Of a stretch of DNA of 64,000 nt, positions 1-12,900 are shown piece by piece. Origin of the DNA: Bursaphelenchus xylophilus. Its lineage: Eukaryota > Nematoda > Chromadorea > Rhabditida > Aphelenchoididae. Under the pieces are notes generated by a model. The model was not told the DNA's origin. It made no database searches and was given only the letters and a program-made list of their open reading frames with translations. A program made the translations under genes and the position numbers. Each line of letters begins with the position of its first letter. Position 1 is the stretch's first letter. Where the stretch lies: assembly GCA_904066235.2 (NCBI GenBank), contig CAJFCV020000001.1, forward strand, positions 7,812,001 to 7,876,000. The letters run 5' to 3'.

Positions 1-60
1 TCAAATGTAAGTAAAAACGATTTATTTCCAATTCCGCCGCTACACATAGATCCACAATAC

Positions 61-1395
61 TCATTTAATTTTTCTGATGCAGGTTTCCAGATCGTCATCA
101 ATAGTTTGCACTTCAGCGTTTGGAAACTTGATCGGTCTTACTCGAAGTTCATGAGGGATCAAGTTTTCGTTGGTTAAGGTAACATCTGTGTCCGTAGAGA
201 CTTCCATTTCATCGATCAGCCGAACATACGTTACAGTAAGTTCAGACATCAAAACGCGTTTGTCGTCGCTACTCAGCAATTGAGCTTCCGTCTCAGACAG
301 TCGACTTTCGTTTATTTTCAGTGAAATTAAGTCGACATAATCCATTACACATTCCGAAGTGACATTTTTTTGTTTTGCATACCTAAATAATAAATCAGGA
401 AAAAAGTGGCCTTCACCTTTTACATCTTAAACGTTGTTTTTCCTCGCCCCAATATATAGCCAGTTTTACATCTTGCGCATGGGAATGCAAACAAATGGAA
501 ACCGTCTGAAAGAAACCAAATAAATATTAATAAAAATAAATACCGTCTGAGAAGAATTCCCATCAAGAAGAAATTGATCCGGCTTTATGAAGACATCCGA
601 ACTTCTAGAAGGTTTGTTCATCTCATCCACAACTATAACCCTTACAAACGCTGCTCTATTTCCGACGTTTTGAAGAGAGAACTGAGCACGTCTTTTGCTA
701 ACGCAAGCTTCCCAAGTGTTGTTCTGGGCAACTTGCAAACCTCTGGGCACAACCTCAGCTTTCCCGGAAAATCCGAGTAATGTTACCTAAAAACCGCGAT
801 TAGTAAAGATTAAAAGGTACATGTAACAATTGCACATACCCTAAATTGCACAGCTCTCTTTGTCATATCGTCCGTTTTGACGCTCAATACAAGAGTACCT
901 GTATCAAAGCTCTTCTGTCTTTTCGGTTTATATATCAGCTTTATTAAGTGACTCTGCCTGGGCGATAAATACAATCCTTCAGAGTTCTCAGCCTACAAAT
1001 TTATAAAACATAATAAAACAACCGTTCCTCACGTTGAAAAGAGGGTTGTCAATTGATTTTACGTCAATCCATAGGGATTGCTGTGCTGTACTAGTAATTG
1101 AAAGATCTTGGTAACGTTCCGCTCCTTGGCGAACAAATCCAAAATGAAGTTTGGACTGAATTAAGACATACTCGTTCACAACTCGAGTACTATTCGATCC
1201 ATTTGGTGCAAACCTAGACAATAACTCAAGTACAGTATGAAGCAACTTACAAATCAGAAACTGTGCGGCCTATTGGAGAGAAATTCAGGGTATCACTTGG
1301 TTGATGGTCACCTAAAAAGTGCAATAAACCTATATATCTTTTAGCTTACTGTTCACAGGAGTTGATACTATGAAATTTCGGTTATTCCCGAACAT
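61..1395 (-). CDS. spd-2: SPD-2/CEP192-like centrosomal protein, C-terminal ASH/PapD-like region
   Basis: Exons in transcript order: 1395-1350, 1311-1251, 1213-1033, 992-840, 786-544, 505-417, 382-61 (TGA at 61-63). All phases close, giving about 364 aa. The middle exons carry Ig-like ASH/PapD-type segments. The segment at 786-544, with a NVGNRAAFVRV motif followed by KPDQFLL, strongly resembles the CEP192/SPD-2 repeat (known human pattern NTGSRAAFVKA...PDKFVL). SPD-2/CEP192 recruits pericentriolar material and drives centriole and centrosome maturation. The first ATG I can connect (1393-1395) gives a protein much shorter than family members, which have a long N-terminal region. Upstream coding exons may lie beyond recognition in 1396-2300, or the gene may be truncated. 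Identity is fairly sure; the start is not. Confidence 0.62.
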
Positions 1396-2440
1396 GGTAA
1401 GAACTTGCGCAGCTTAGAGCAAGCCAATGCCAGAAATCCTAATTCGACCGGTCAGAGAAACGAACTGCACGGAGCTTGGGCTCAAGCAGGGGCCAATGCT
1501 GGTCACAACAAAAAGAAAAGTTGAAAAATGCACAATGCCACCTTTTGGCAAAAAAATATTTTTGTGGTGGAACCCGGAAAAAAAGTTGGCGAAAACCTTT
1601 TTGTCAACTTTAGTTCCCAAGCTTGGGCGCAGTACTTTGGATTTTTCAAAAATAATTTACAGAGTGGCTCAAGATCCTCATTGTATTGTTTTAACTCAAG
1701 AAATGGCATAGAAAAATGCTACCGCACGTCACTGTTCCCGGCTGATTCAACTTCTCGCGAAGTCTTTTTTAACAAGCAAAAAATGGATAGATTTTCGAAA
1801 TCAGCGCCATCGACAACTCCTAAATCCGCTATTTATCAGAAAAATTCAAAAAGTTACTACTTAGCATTGTCCCAACCTTTTATTTGGGGCAGCCCGGGTA
1901 TCGTGCGAGTATTTATATCCAATGTTGCGAAATTGGTTGACTAGCTGGCCAAGGGGTTACTCCATGTTCATTCACACCACAGTGCACCGTAGAAGTTTTG
2001 CCGTTATTGCTTTTGGTTTCATAATGAAGCAAAGCAGTGTTCCCTTTTGTATCCAATAGGAAAATTTTTTATTTTCTTTTATTTCAGAAAACAGTTGGAG
2101 ATAATGACTATCAAGCTGTTTTAGCTCTATTGCACCCTGAATCAAACTTTTATATTTTGTTCTACAACATTTTACTATAAATTACAGTTTACTGCTTACT
2201 ATAAAGTAGTAATATGTTGTAGAACTTGAGCTTTACTAATACAATCCCATCAAACAATGTTCCCGGCCCGTTTTAAAGACCGACCTGGTGCCACCTATGC
2301 TGTCCAGACAAATTGGCGTGCGCCGTGAGCCTCAAATATTTGTATTTGCCCGTTAGATTTCCGAACTGTGAAAGTGCTATTAAGAAACCTTATTTTTATT
2401 ACGCAAACTTGAAGAATTCTGATTTATATTTATTATTTTT
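1396..2440. other. Intergenic, no gene seen except a repeat tail
   Basis: About 1 kb between the divergent spd-2-like and dynactin genes. Overlapping open frames on both strands at 1414-1944 have no family resemblance and no supporting splice structure. The right part (about 2150-2300) resembles the 58.0-58.6 kb repeat. I see no further SPD-2 exons here. Confidence 0.5.
2150..2300. repeat. Right-end fragment of a GGCCCGG-type element
   Basis: The segment around 2195-2300 (AAAGTAGTAA, then AGAACTTGAG, then ACAATCCCATCAAA, then CCCGGCCCG, ending near GGTGCCACC) has the same order of blocks as 58400-58576, the right end of a longer element ending GGTGGCCACCC. No matching left end was found with confidence; 1885-1900 (GGCAGCCCGGG) is a candidate. 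Confidence 0.5.
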
Positions 2441-2447
2441 TAGAAAG
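2430..2447 (+). promoter_or_regulatory. Candidate trans-splice acceptor of the dynactin p24 gene
   Basis: A T-rich tract ends in TTTTTTAG at 2443, only four bases (AAAG) before the ATG at 2448. With no upstream coding exon visible, this is the usual look of a nematode spliced-leader acceptor. No leader RNA is visible in the window. Confidence 0.5.
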
Positions 2448-3028
2448 ATGGATTCCGAGCTTGGGATTCTGGAGAAGCGGATCGAAGAATGCGAATTGAT
2501 AATTGGTAATACCGCAAAGCCAAAAGTGTGTGATCTTGTGTCCGAGCTGAGACAAGCGCTGAAGAATTATTGTCTTCAACCTGACAATGCTGACGAAGTT
2601 GTCAAAAGGCCTATTGATCAATTGAACAACATTATCAACTTTGTTGAGAAGGTAAATGGACACGTAAATATTGGAATTTTATCTGGTGTAGGCTTCAGAT
2701 GATAATATTCAAGAGAAGATTCTTTCGATCAATTCTCAAACAGCATTGGTTAGCCATCGCTTGGATCTGATGAAAGATATAGAAGAATTGAAGAGCTCCC
2801 TAAATATCCACAGCCTGGCCAAGCTGATACAGCATGAGTGCGATATTGATGCAAACATTGACCAGTATTCAGCATTAAGTGAAAGAATTAGCGGGTATGT
2901 ACAGCAGTTATATTTAACAAATTAGGTTGAATTCTTTCTCCGCCAGACAACAAGCACTCTTGGACTCGTTGTTTGAGTATGTTGAATCAACATTGAGTAC
3001 TCTCGAAACGCAGAAGATTTCCCAGTGA
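2448..3028 (+). CDS. dnc-3: Dynactin subunit 3 (p24/p22) homologue
   Basis: Exons 2448-2651, 2692-2894 and 2947-3028 (TGA at 3026-3028) join with correct phases to give 162 aa; human p22/24 has 186. The protein is almost all helical with heptad character: LEKRIEECE near the start, then LVSELRQALKN, then LDQ-type linkers, and a last helix ALLDSLFEYVESTLSTLE. This order (N-terminal LEARVEELE-like helix, central helices, C-terminal helix) matches DCTN3, which sits in the dynactin shoulder and helps cytoplasmic dynein bind cargo. Introns are 40 and 52 nt. Identification rests on layout and short motifs, so it is moderately sure. Confidence 0.6.
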
Positions 3029-3183
3029 TGTATGACCGTCGAAACACGAAACGAGAAAGATTATCAGATCTGGCCGATCGGTCTTTTCTTCAATAGTTTA
3101 ATCTTCTTAAATTCTGTTTGGAAGAAGGCCGAAATTCTAAAAAGGGGAGTATTTTTGAATTTATGGGGCTATAGTGTGGGTAG

Positions 3184-3714
3184 TAGGCATGGTTCCGGGC
3201 CGGGCTTTGCAAAATTTTCCGGCCCGGGCCGGGCCGACTAATTCCTCGGCCCGATCCCGGGCTTCGATTTTTAGGCCCGAGCCGGCCCGGCTTTTTTGAA
3301 ATGTGAGTTTTGCCCGCAAAAAAGAAAAAAATAAGCTTTTTTGACAGAATTTTTCATTTTTTTCTAACACTAGGCTGATAGCGAAAATAAAGTAACCTTA
3401 TTTACCACTCGCCCAAATAAAAAAATTTCAAGTCAATTTGAAAAAATTTTCGGAAATTCTGACCTCAATACGCTGACAAAAAAACTGGAAAAATTTTCAA
3501 AAAAATAGCCTTTTTCAGATCCTATATAACCTATGTATAGGTTTTGCCAAATCCTCTTTTCTTTTTGTGAAAATTTGCCCAAATTTCCTTCCCATTTTCC
3601 ACTTTCTTTCTTTCCAACCTAGTATAAAAATTTTCCGGGCCTAACCGGGCCGGGCTTTCAAAATTTTCCAGGCCCGGGCTCGGGCCGGGCTGCAGCCATG
3701 CTTAGTGGGTAAGT
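3184..3714. repeat. GGCCCGG fold-back (MITE-like) element, copy 1
   Basis: Ends are inverted: the left begins TAGGCATGGTTCCGGGCCGG and the right ends CGGGCCGGGCTGCAGCCATG then CTTA. Both inner flanks repeat CAAAATTTTCC next to GGCCCGGG. The centre is AT-rich with no open frame. It resembles the element at 14457-14820. Confidence 0.65.
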
Positions 3715-4500
3715 TATTATACTCTTTATTCGTACAAGTTGGTCGTTTTACTTTTATGTTGGATTTTTTAAATCGCTTTAATTTTATTGGTTCGTCTTTC
3801 TCGTGTTTGAATATTGGTATTGTTTTTATTAACTCAAGTTTGAGGTGCCAATAAAATCATTTGATTACTGTGTGGTTTCAACGGGTAAAACACATTTCCC
3901 CTGCAACGAGCAGTGACACAACCGATTATAATGAAATGATTCCAAAGCGCAAATTCAGCTTTTTATTCTTTTAACAAAATACGTTATGTATAATATAATA
4001 TAACAGTGAACGATGATGAGTTACGCAATGTTTAGACCGTACATAAATTTATAGATTCTGATTGTAAATGCCGCTACAATTATATATTTTTAATCGAACT
4101 ACGGACCAGAAAGAGGTGTCTACAGCCAATAGTACTTGTGATCACTTTTATTGACATGTAACCCTGCACTAGTCATAGACTATTGTATACGAGGTCATGC
4201 TATAACGTAAATTGACTGTAAATAGCTGAGGCAATCTCAGGAATATGGAAACGAAATAGCGGGCATAGATATGGAAACATAAATAACCAGTTTAGACGAC
4301 CCCCACCGCAATGAGATTATATGTATGAGTAACAAGAGGGACGCCTAAAAACATACGGGGCGGATCACCGGGGAAGGACGGTAGCGATAAAACTGTACAG
4401 ATAAGAGCTGTGAAGGATGATTGATTATCCATTTAACCCTTACGGGAGTAAAACGGATATATCGGTTGGCTGTTTAGTAACGAACCAGTGGCCGGTATAA
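3715..4500. other. Intergenic / 3' region of daf-16 copy 1
   Basis: AT-rich sequence between the repeat and the stop codon of daf-16 copy 1. It should hold the copy 1 3' UTR on the minus strand. No open frame or RNA gene was recognised. Confidence 0.5.
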
Positions 4501-6266
4501 TTAAATGTCAAAATGTAATTGTAACTGTGGACTATCACTTTGCGACATCTCATGCCGCAGAACCGCTTCGACATCGCAGTCCATGATCCTAGAATCCAGG
4601 TTGGCCAAGTTCTCGAGGTCCATTGGAAGATCATTCATTGGCCGCCCGGGCTGCATCCCCATGCCCATCATCATTGGTCGTTGTTGATAAGAGTTAGTTT
4701 GAATGGGTTGGGGAGGCATTCTGTATGGAGTCCATTGACTGGTCGATGGGTTCTGGGTCGGGACGTTGGAGTGCACGTATCCGTTATTGGTGTAGTAGGG
4801 ACTAGCGTTACTGAAAACATGATACGTTTGATGTGTTTAAACGAGCTTAGGTTTTGGATGTCAAGAACCAACCTTGAAGCTGGCTTTGGATGCTGAGAGA
4901 TCATGTTATGGGGGGTCGGCGCACAATGTTGCATCATATTCTGACGCATTTGTTGCTGTGGAATTTCATGAAACATGGGTGAATGAGATTGCACACATTC
5001 CTGAATTTTAGAGTAATAAGGTCAGTTTTAATTACCTTTGGCTCTTCCTTTATTTGAGGCATGAACTGAGGAGAATGTTGAGCTGACAATGAAAGTCCGT
5101 TATTCAGTCTTCTAGCCGCTTCATTCTCTGAATCTAATCTCATCTGATCAGTTCGATCCAATAGCTCGTTGACTGCTTGATTGTTTTGAGGAGTCACTTG
5201 GGGTGGTGGCCCCATATCCATGGGTCCGTTGCTTGCTGCCCAAGGGGGAAATTCAAAGTCTTCAAATGAGTTTTGTTGAGGTGAGAGCCCTCCAGGCATG
5301 GAGACATTTGATTGAGTTCTTCCACGGAATGTTTCGAACTGGGATCCAAAACCGTCATCAGTGTCATTGAATGTGTCATGAGAATTGATTGAAAGTTGAG
5401 AGCTAGTTTCATTAATGCTTTGCATAGATCCACGGATGCCCATCTCAACTCGTTTTCTGGCTCCTCTCCTCTTCTTTTCCAACGCAGCCTGAAAGACGGT
5501 CTGCAGTTAGTATTAACTGTCCTCTCGAATGGGGTTATGTAATTTGTATGTAAAGCCACTTACTTTGGTTGATGATTCCATGGTTGCTGCACGTCTTCTA
5601 GGATTTCTGCCTGGTTTTGCATCTGGGTTAATAACCCACCATGACGACTTTCCTGCGCCTTCATTCTGCACTCTCATAAACCGACTGTGTAATGATAGGT
5701 TGTGACGGATGGAATTCTACAAAATTTTATATAATTGATGGTAAAGAAGCACTAATTTTTCTGCCCATTTTATTTACCTTCCAACCCGCAGCCTCTTCCG
5801 GTCCCGAGCGTTCTCTAAAGTAGTCTAAGTTTTCCACGAACCACTGATAGATTTCATTCAGTCTTAACCTCCCGTCAGGAGTACTCTCAAGAGCGCGTGC
5901 AATAAGATCAGCATAACTCTCATCGCCCCAAGGGTTACTCTTTTTCTGCGACAAGTTTTCGGGATGCCGTCTTCTGACCCGTCGACGTTTATCTTGAGAA
6001 TGGGCTGCTTCAATATCATCGTACGAATTCCCGCTTATAGTGTATGTATCCGTGAAATCCAAACTACTGGTTAACTGACTCCATGAGCTTTGGGAAGCAA
6101 CACATTGGGTACTTGGGTATCTTGAGGATACTAGGGAAGAGCTGGACTGATTATTAGAACCATAACTCAGTCCACCGTACTGTTCCGGCTTAGCGAGAAC
6201 AGGGTTCGTCGGCCAGGTTCGGCATCGACCCCGGAACTCGGTAGGCTGATCAAGAAAATTATTCAT
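4501..6266 (-). CDS. daf-16: DAF-16 copy 1, a-type isoform (alternative first forkhead half)
   Basis: The alternative first exon 6266-5778 (163 codons) joins in phase 0 to the same common exons (5716-5564, 5488-5036, 5000-4873, 4810-4501), giving about 510 aa. It has its own AKT-type motif (RGRCRTWP) and the a-type forkhead half ([12 protein letters not shown] to AAGWK), as in C. elegans daf-16a. A splice acceptor (CTTATAG) abuts the ATG, so this isoform probably has its own promoter and is trans-spliced. The helix-2 to helix-3 segment reads NLDYFRER where the other three first halves in this window read NVPYF, replacing a very conserved Pro. A GC-rich stretch at 6400-6780 just upstream could be its promoter region. 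Confidence 0.9.
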
Positions 6267-7930
6267 CTATAAGGACACTAATGAAATTAACTTCTCTGGT
6301 TAAGGTACAAGTCTAGGCGCACGGAGCTTAAAAAATTTTAAACTCAATTAAGAGAACGATAAAAACAAAAAGGAAAATAAACGGGAAAGGGAAAAGGCCT
6401 CGAGAAATACACCTCCAACTCTGCGTAAGCCTACCGCGACCCCCACTACTTTTCCCTTTTGGGCAGCACTTCTCAATCTCGCGGGAAGAGCAGGCAGAAA
6501 GGCAGGGAACAAGGGGCTGAGCGGCTCTCTCGGACAGCAGTCACCCTCCGTCTCTTTTCTTCCAGCGGACGTCGCATTCCCGATGGATGGGTGGCAGAAG
6601 AAAAAATGAACGGGTCAGAGAGTGCACATAAAGAAGAGATTCGTAGGCATTGCACCGCCGCTAGTCGCTCCGAACGGCCGCGATGGTGCAGCGAACCCGT
6701 TCGAGGAGACGGGAAACAGTCGCGATTAACCTAAAATCCATGCCCTCCCAAGGCCGAAGGCTGACCTCAAGTCCCCCGGCTGGATGTCCTAATTGCCCTT
6801 AACGCATCTCCTATCAAGCTCTTAATTAGGAAACAAACAAAAAATAAATTGTAAAAGAAACTCCTTTCGATCTTTTTAAGGTTAACCACTGATCCCACAT
6901 CAATATTACTTTTATCCGGTTTGATTATGAGCAAGACATACCTTCCATCCTGCCGAGCTGTTGGAGTCTCCTTTGTCGCGAAAATACGGAACGTTTTGGA
7001 CCATCCATTCGTAGACTTGAGACAAGGTTAGTCGCTTTTCGGGAGAGCTTAGAATTGCCTGAGTTATCAAGTCGGCGTAGGACATATTACCCCATGCGTT
7101 TCTTCTCGTGGTTACTTTTTTTCCTCCATTTGCGTCGGATTCTAGTAAGCTATCACCCGGGGAACTTCTGCAGAAATTATTAAGATTATTGGAGGTTTTA
7201 ATTGTCAGATTTTGTGAAAGAAAAAACGACAGCGCAACATGATGACATAACAACACCTACCGTCCAAAAGGAAGAGGAGAATTATCACGTGGAGAATCGT
7301 TGCCAGGGGCACTGTCCACACCAATTTCGCTACTTAACAACTCATCGTTACCGAACGGTCTAAATTATGGTATTGATAAGGCATTAACACTTCAACTTAC
7401 GACTCTTCCTCCGGAATGCGTTCTTGGATCATTGTTTTGTTTTGAATTCCAGTCTCAAGATTAGGCCGTCGTAATGGCCAGGTATTGCATCGATCTCTCG
7501 ACATTGGCTCAGGTTCTTCTGCCTCTTGCGCCGCAGTATTGTAATCGTTACTCTGATTGACGTAGCTGGTTGTGCACACAGTTCCTTGGCCTGAATTAAT
7601 CAGAAGGACCTGCTCGGTCATCGAATTGTTAGACAATGTGGATGTGCTGGAATCTGTAGATGCGGGTATGAGATTGTGGCGGAGTCCGAGATTTGGCGGG
7701 GTTTCACTCAAACTGGAAGAGCTATTCGATGATCCGTTGAGATATTGCATCGCCAGACCAAGATTCTGTTGTCCGTACGGCTGAGTGGCGAACATATTAT
7801 TGTTCATATTAGGGGAAAAGTTGAGGGGACAGTTGTTGGACAGCTGATTTGAGGGATTCATTGCGCCCGACGTGCTGGGCGACGCCGAAACGACCACAGG
7901 ATGATGGGCGTCGAAGGCGGCGGAGCTCAT
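4501..7930 (-). CDS. daf-16: FoxO transcription factor DAF-16, tandem copy 1, b-type isoform
   Basis: Exons: 7930-7401, 7359-7261, 7167-6942, 5716-5564, 5488-5036, 5000-4873, 4810-4501; every junction keeps frame, giving about 632 aa. It starts with an S/N-rich region, then the N-terminal AKT site RDRCNTWP. The forkhead is split: exon 7167-6942 gives the first half ([12 protein letters not shown] to AGWK), and exon 5716-5564 gives the second half with recognition helix [13 protein letters not shown], the wing and RRRAATM (second AKT/14-3-3 site). [10 protein letters not shown] is the third phosphorylation region. The C-terminus ([19 protein letters not shown]) matches the DAF-16 transactivation tail. 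FoxO factors leave the nucleus when AKT phosphorylates them and activate stress and longevity genes when insulin signalling is low. The layout matches daf-16b of C. elegans. Confidence 0.93.
6267..6280 (-). promoter_or_regulatory. Candidate trans-splice acceptor of daf-16 copy 1 isoform a
   Basis: On the minus strand the sequence reads GTCCTTATAG and then the ATG with no gap. No coding exon upstream would join here, so a spliced-leader acceptor is the simplest reading. Confidence 0.5.
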
Positions 7931-9974
7931 CCAAGAAGAGTAAACGTGAATGCCTTAAACGACAGTTGAATGAAGGGTGCGGGATTAGATTGGTATATGC
8001 AGGATTACATTCGCAAAGCGATTACATTTAAGAGCAAATGTAACGAAAGTTGAATTCAAATTGAGCACGAGAGGCTAATCCCACGTTCTGGTCCGTCCCA
8101 AATGTCATGGCAAAGAAAACGCGGAAGAAATGATAAAGGAGGAGAGGAACTTTTTTCCGATTTACATCGAAGCCTTGGGGTTCGCAAAGGAGAGTGGGAG
8201 GAAAGAGTTTCATTGATCGCCGCTGATAAAAACCGTTTGATGTAGAGTGGGTAGGAAGTACAGTCGTTAAAGGACTACGTCGACCGGCAGAGACCGCGTG
8301 ATTAGGACGGATTCGTGGCCATAAAGTCCGGCTGATATCCGAAGGGGCTAAGGGATTATCTGCTCGCCGTGTGGGAAACAATCACACCATGTTTATATAG
8401 TCGGAAAAGTCAACTAAGGAGACGAAAAGGTAAGGGGAGACGGGAGGGGCAGCAGCGAAAGTGCAACCGTCCTTCACTCCGTCTCCGTAGTTTAAAATCA
8501 GGGCTTCCACATGCCTCTACACAGACCAATCGAAGCCGCCAACCACGGCATGATAATCTTTAAGATACATTTAATACAATTACAACTCAGCTTAACCCCT
8601 TTTACCTGGCACTGCATGGGACGTATCTAGATATTATATACTTGTGTTGTAGTTCTCAAAAAAATGTAAAAATGGAAGAAAACTACAAATGCGCTTATTA
8701 CAACGTAACTACAAGCTTTGCGAAACAGCTGAGTTGTAAAGGGACGGTAACCTCGGGATTAATTTCAAGTTTCCTCCATGAGAGTAAGAGTCCGATCTTC
8801 AGAGACGGCCTACAGTCTAGAATCGCTTTAATCCCACTGATTCTCTTATTACATGGATTAGGGCCAAGTCTCCCGATGCGAAATGTACGTCCACCGTCAG
8901 TTGCACTAAAAAAACAGAGTAAACTCATTAAAACATGTAATTGTACAAGCCTGTTTCATTGCTATAGACGTGGACTCTCCTTTAGCGACGGTTGCGAAGG
9001 AAACTGACTAACTCCGTTAAGAACTTAAATCTCATACTACAAAATCTTGCAAATTTCTCATAAAGTGAAAAAAATTTCAAACAAGCCAGACTTCGAATGC
9101 TAAGAACAATATTAAAAGGAATACACAGCAGAATAGTGATCGCCGAACTGAAAGTGCCCTAAAAGAACGGCCAGAATACGCCGCACTTTTAGGAAAAGAA
9201 AACCGAGTGCGGGAAGGGGAGTGGGGCGGAGAATCAATCTATGTTATGGATAGGTCAGAGAAAAAAAGGAAGAAAGGTTTGGCGGCCTTTATTCCGTCGA
9301 AAACGTGAACGGAGAAAAGGAACGGGAGCTGTTAAGACTGCTGAGAGGGGTCTGGCAAAACCCGGCCGGGGCAGACGCCCTATTCCTCTTGTCGGCCCGC
9401 CATCAGACAAGCACAGTTGCTGGTCCAGCCTCTGAATGGGGGAAAAATGAAACGCCGTCCACGTTCTCCGTCGGTCCCCTCCCTCAGCTGGCGTGTCCTC
9501 TAAGCGTGCGGCCGGGGGCCGAATGGGGGTCGACAAGGCCGTTTCTCTGCACTCTCCGCGTTTCCAACGTTTCAGGTCGCTCGATCGCGTCCCCCAACCT
9601 ATTCCTTCTTCAAAGTGCATAGCTGTAGCCGTTGATTTAATGGAGAAGAAAAGGGAATTTTGAAGAATATAACACTCAAATGAAGACTTCATTACTGCGA
9701 AACGCCCTACCACCCCCAGTCGTCAAATACCACTTCTGCCGGAACGTCTCATTATAGGTTAACATTTATTACGTTCAATAAAATTTTGTACAATACAACA
9801 TAACATATGATGAAAATTGAAACCGGATACATCAATTTAGCTTAACATAATGCACGTGCAGGACAGGAACCAACCCTTTTGAGGGCAAAATGAGGGAAGA
9901 GGTAGGGGAATAATAAAAAAGGTAACAATTGTCATCCTAAAAGCCTAATATATCCAAAATGTGTTTAAATATAT
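7931..9974. other. Spacer between the two daf-16 copies
   Basis: It contains the 5' flank of copy 1 (minus strand, from 7931) and the 3' flank of copy 2 (up to 9974). GC-rich patches lie around 8400-8520 and 9180-9600. Open frames on both strands there overlap each other and show no family likeness. No RNA gene or clear repeat was recognised. Confidence 0.5.
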
Positions 9975-12900
9975 TTACAAATCAAAACTGAGGCCATTAG
10001 CCGAGTTGAGTTCATGACGTAAAACCGCTTCCATATCGTAGTCGAGGTTGCTTGATTCAAACGTATTTACATTTTCCAAATCGATTGGCAGACCGTTGGA
10101 GTTGAGCGCCATAGAATTCACGGGATTAGTGCTATTCCAGAGGCGATTCTGAGAGTTGTGGACTCCATAAGGATAGAACGACGCATTGCTTGCGCTAAAA
10201 ATAACATAAATAATCGATCCCCTGGAAATGGAAGATAAAACGGTAAATTAAGCATTAGCCATGTGCTTTTTCAAAACAAATCGCAGCTTCAAAGATTTAA
10301 GAGTGAAGAAATAAGACCTATTTTGAGATTTTGAAAAAGACGCTAAATTTGCGAGTTTTTTTCTCATGTCGGCCTCATTTTTTCCATTCTATTTTTTCAA
10401 AAAAAGTGAGGAAAGCGTTTTAACGTTTTGCCTCGGAACTACCGGTACGATCTTATTTCTTCACTCTTATTTGAGAAAATATCTTCGACAAAGAAAAAAC
10501 ACATACCATTGCATTGAAGCCGGCTTTGGAGCGCTGGAGGCGGACATCGAGAATTGATTGCATAATAATGGATTCTGTAGATTGTCCGGGCCCCTCACAA
10601 CGCACAATTCCTGGTAGAAAGGTTGCTGATTGGATGGCGGCTCATTCTGCAAAGGAATAATGTAGGAAAGATAAGTTTTCTGATGCTAAAAAAATTTAAC
10701 AAGATTTTTAATCCAGAAGCGGACACCTGCAAGCCCGTCTACTTACCTTTTGCTCTGTCTTTACGGGATGCACCAACTGACCGCTTGCCCTCATCTGCCT
10801 GAATTCTTCGGTATCCAAGCGAATCTGGTCAGTTCTATCCAAAAGATCATTAATCGTGGCACCACTTGCTGGTTGGGAGATCTGCTGGCCGGACCACGGC
10901 GGAAATTTATAATCTTCGAACCCCTCCATAGGAGGGGTCATTCTCTGGCCTGGCATGGATACATTTGATTGGGTTCTTGAACGGAAGGGCTCGTAATCAG
11001 AAGCACCCAATCCCTCATCGCGGTCCAAAAAGTCTCGTTGAGATTGGGCCGATTCATTCAGCGACGAGAGCGACGACTCGTTAACCATGTCCATACGCTT
11101 TCTTACGCCTCTGCGTTTCTTGTCCAGAATCGTCTGCAATTAGAACATAAGACATGTTTCAAAAGAACCATACTTTCGATCGCGCACTTAGGCAACCATA
11201 TAATTTTATAAACCCGTTATATTAGGTCATCACGCTAACAAGTATTCCAAGTGCGACGCTCAAAATTTCTTTAAGTTTTGCGCACACGTCTGGCATGGAC
11301 TAAGTATCAATTCCCGAAAGTTTTAGCAAGCACCTCCGAGATATTGAACGATCTTTGTCGCAGAGAGTACGCTAAACGCGGACAGCGGTCAGAGAAAAAA
11401 CTTTTTGGCCATAACTTTGCTATTTTCGTGCGGTAAAAATTGTTTTTTTTTTGTGGAAACATTACCCTCTATAGTATTAGGTTGTCCCACAAATAATGTC
11501 GTTTTCGAGAGGGGCAGTTTCCACAGTCTATAAAAAAGGTAAACGACTATAAAATTTCGCAATATTGCACAGTTTTGTAGTCGAGAACACAAGCTTTCGT
11601 TCGATATATTATTTGCCATATTTGGATCAAATTAAAGTAATTTAGCCCTAATCCAAAATTATGGGAAAAAAGTCGATTCGTGTCGCCGTGTTGTACCTGC
11701 AAAAACAGGGTATGAAAGTTACAGGAGTTACACAAAATATCAACGGCGTGTTCGGCGAGTCTGATGTGAGTCTGAACACGGTGAAACGATGGTTCAAAAA
11801 ATTTCGATCTGACGGTGAGGGACTCAAAGATAAAGTCCAGCTTCTGAACTTTATGAATTTACCCTGGGGCCATTAGTTGTCAGATATCCTAGAATCAACA
11901 TCCGACGCGTCTCTGACATCGTCTGGGTGTTAAAATAATCGTCGGCTAACCGTTGGAAGTCGATGGAATTCAACAAAATGCTCGGCAGCTTTTTCCCATA
12001 TTAATGGACCGAACCACAGAATGGAGGTGTCACGTTTGTTGCTTTTACAATCCGAAGAGCCGGGTTTTCTAGATCGGATCGTGAGCCGTGATGAAGAGCA
12101 GATCCTGTACGACAACCAGATGTGCCCAATCGAGTCCCCTGAGGGTACCAACACGGAACTTGGCAAAGCGACCCCCCCATAAACAAGGTGATGGGCACTG
12201 CTGGATGGTGCAGCATGGGTATCTCACCATACAGCTCGTCAAAAATTGGCCAAAATGTAAATGCTGGGTACCGTTGTATTCAGATAGACAGCTTATGGCA
12301 GAATATGCCTTTAAAAACACGCCGCGGAATTCCAAAAGTTCTAGGCGGCGATGCGCAACCCCACGTTGTAAAGACGACGCTCCAGAAGTTGAGTTAATGG
12401 AGATACGGGACTCTCCTTCGTCCGGAGTACTCGCTAGACATGTCTTAAACAGATTGCTACCTTACCAAGAGTCTAATGGGTTTCATCCGTGGTAGGGAAT
12501 TTATCAATCAAGACCCTGTTGAATGGGCCTTCAAAAGTTTCATCGGCTCCAGAAGCCGGGGTTTCAAAGCCACTGGCAAAAAAAATGCTTTCAACACGTT
12601 GCAATAGCGTGGTATAACACATGGGGACTATTTTGATCAAAAATATCTTCGTTATTACGGTAAATTTCTTTGTACAAAAAATCTTTTGAAAAACGACATT
12701 ATTTGTGGGACAACCTAATAGAAATAGGCATGAAACTTCTCGTGCTGAAATTCGGCAAAAGTGTCAAACTTTCGCCAACTTTGGATCTAAAAATCTCGGT
12801 TGTTTCTGCAAAACGTGACCCAGGATTCTCGCATATATTTTAGAAAAAAATTATTCTAAATTTTTGCAAAGTTTTCATCAAAAACTGAGCGTCGGACTTG

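Noticed and set aside
1427..1944. Overlapping plus-strand frames of 94 and 138 codons
   Set aside because: They overlap each other and minus-strand frames, show no family likeness, and lie beside a repeat.
9255..9713. 152-codon minus-strand and 105-codon plus-strand frames in a GC-rich patch
   Set aside because: GC-rich sequence keeps several frames open by chance; no domain was found.
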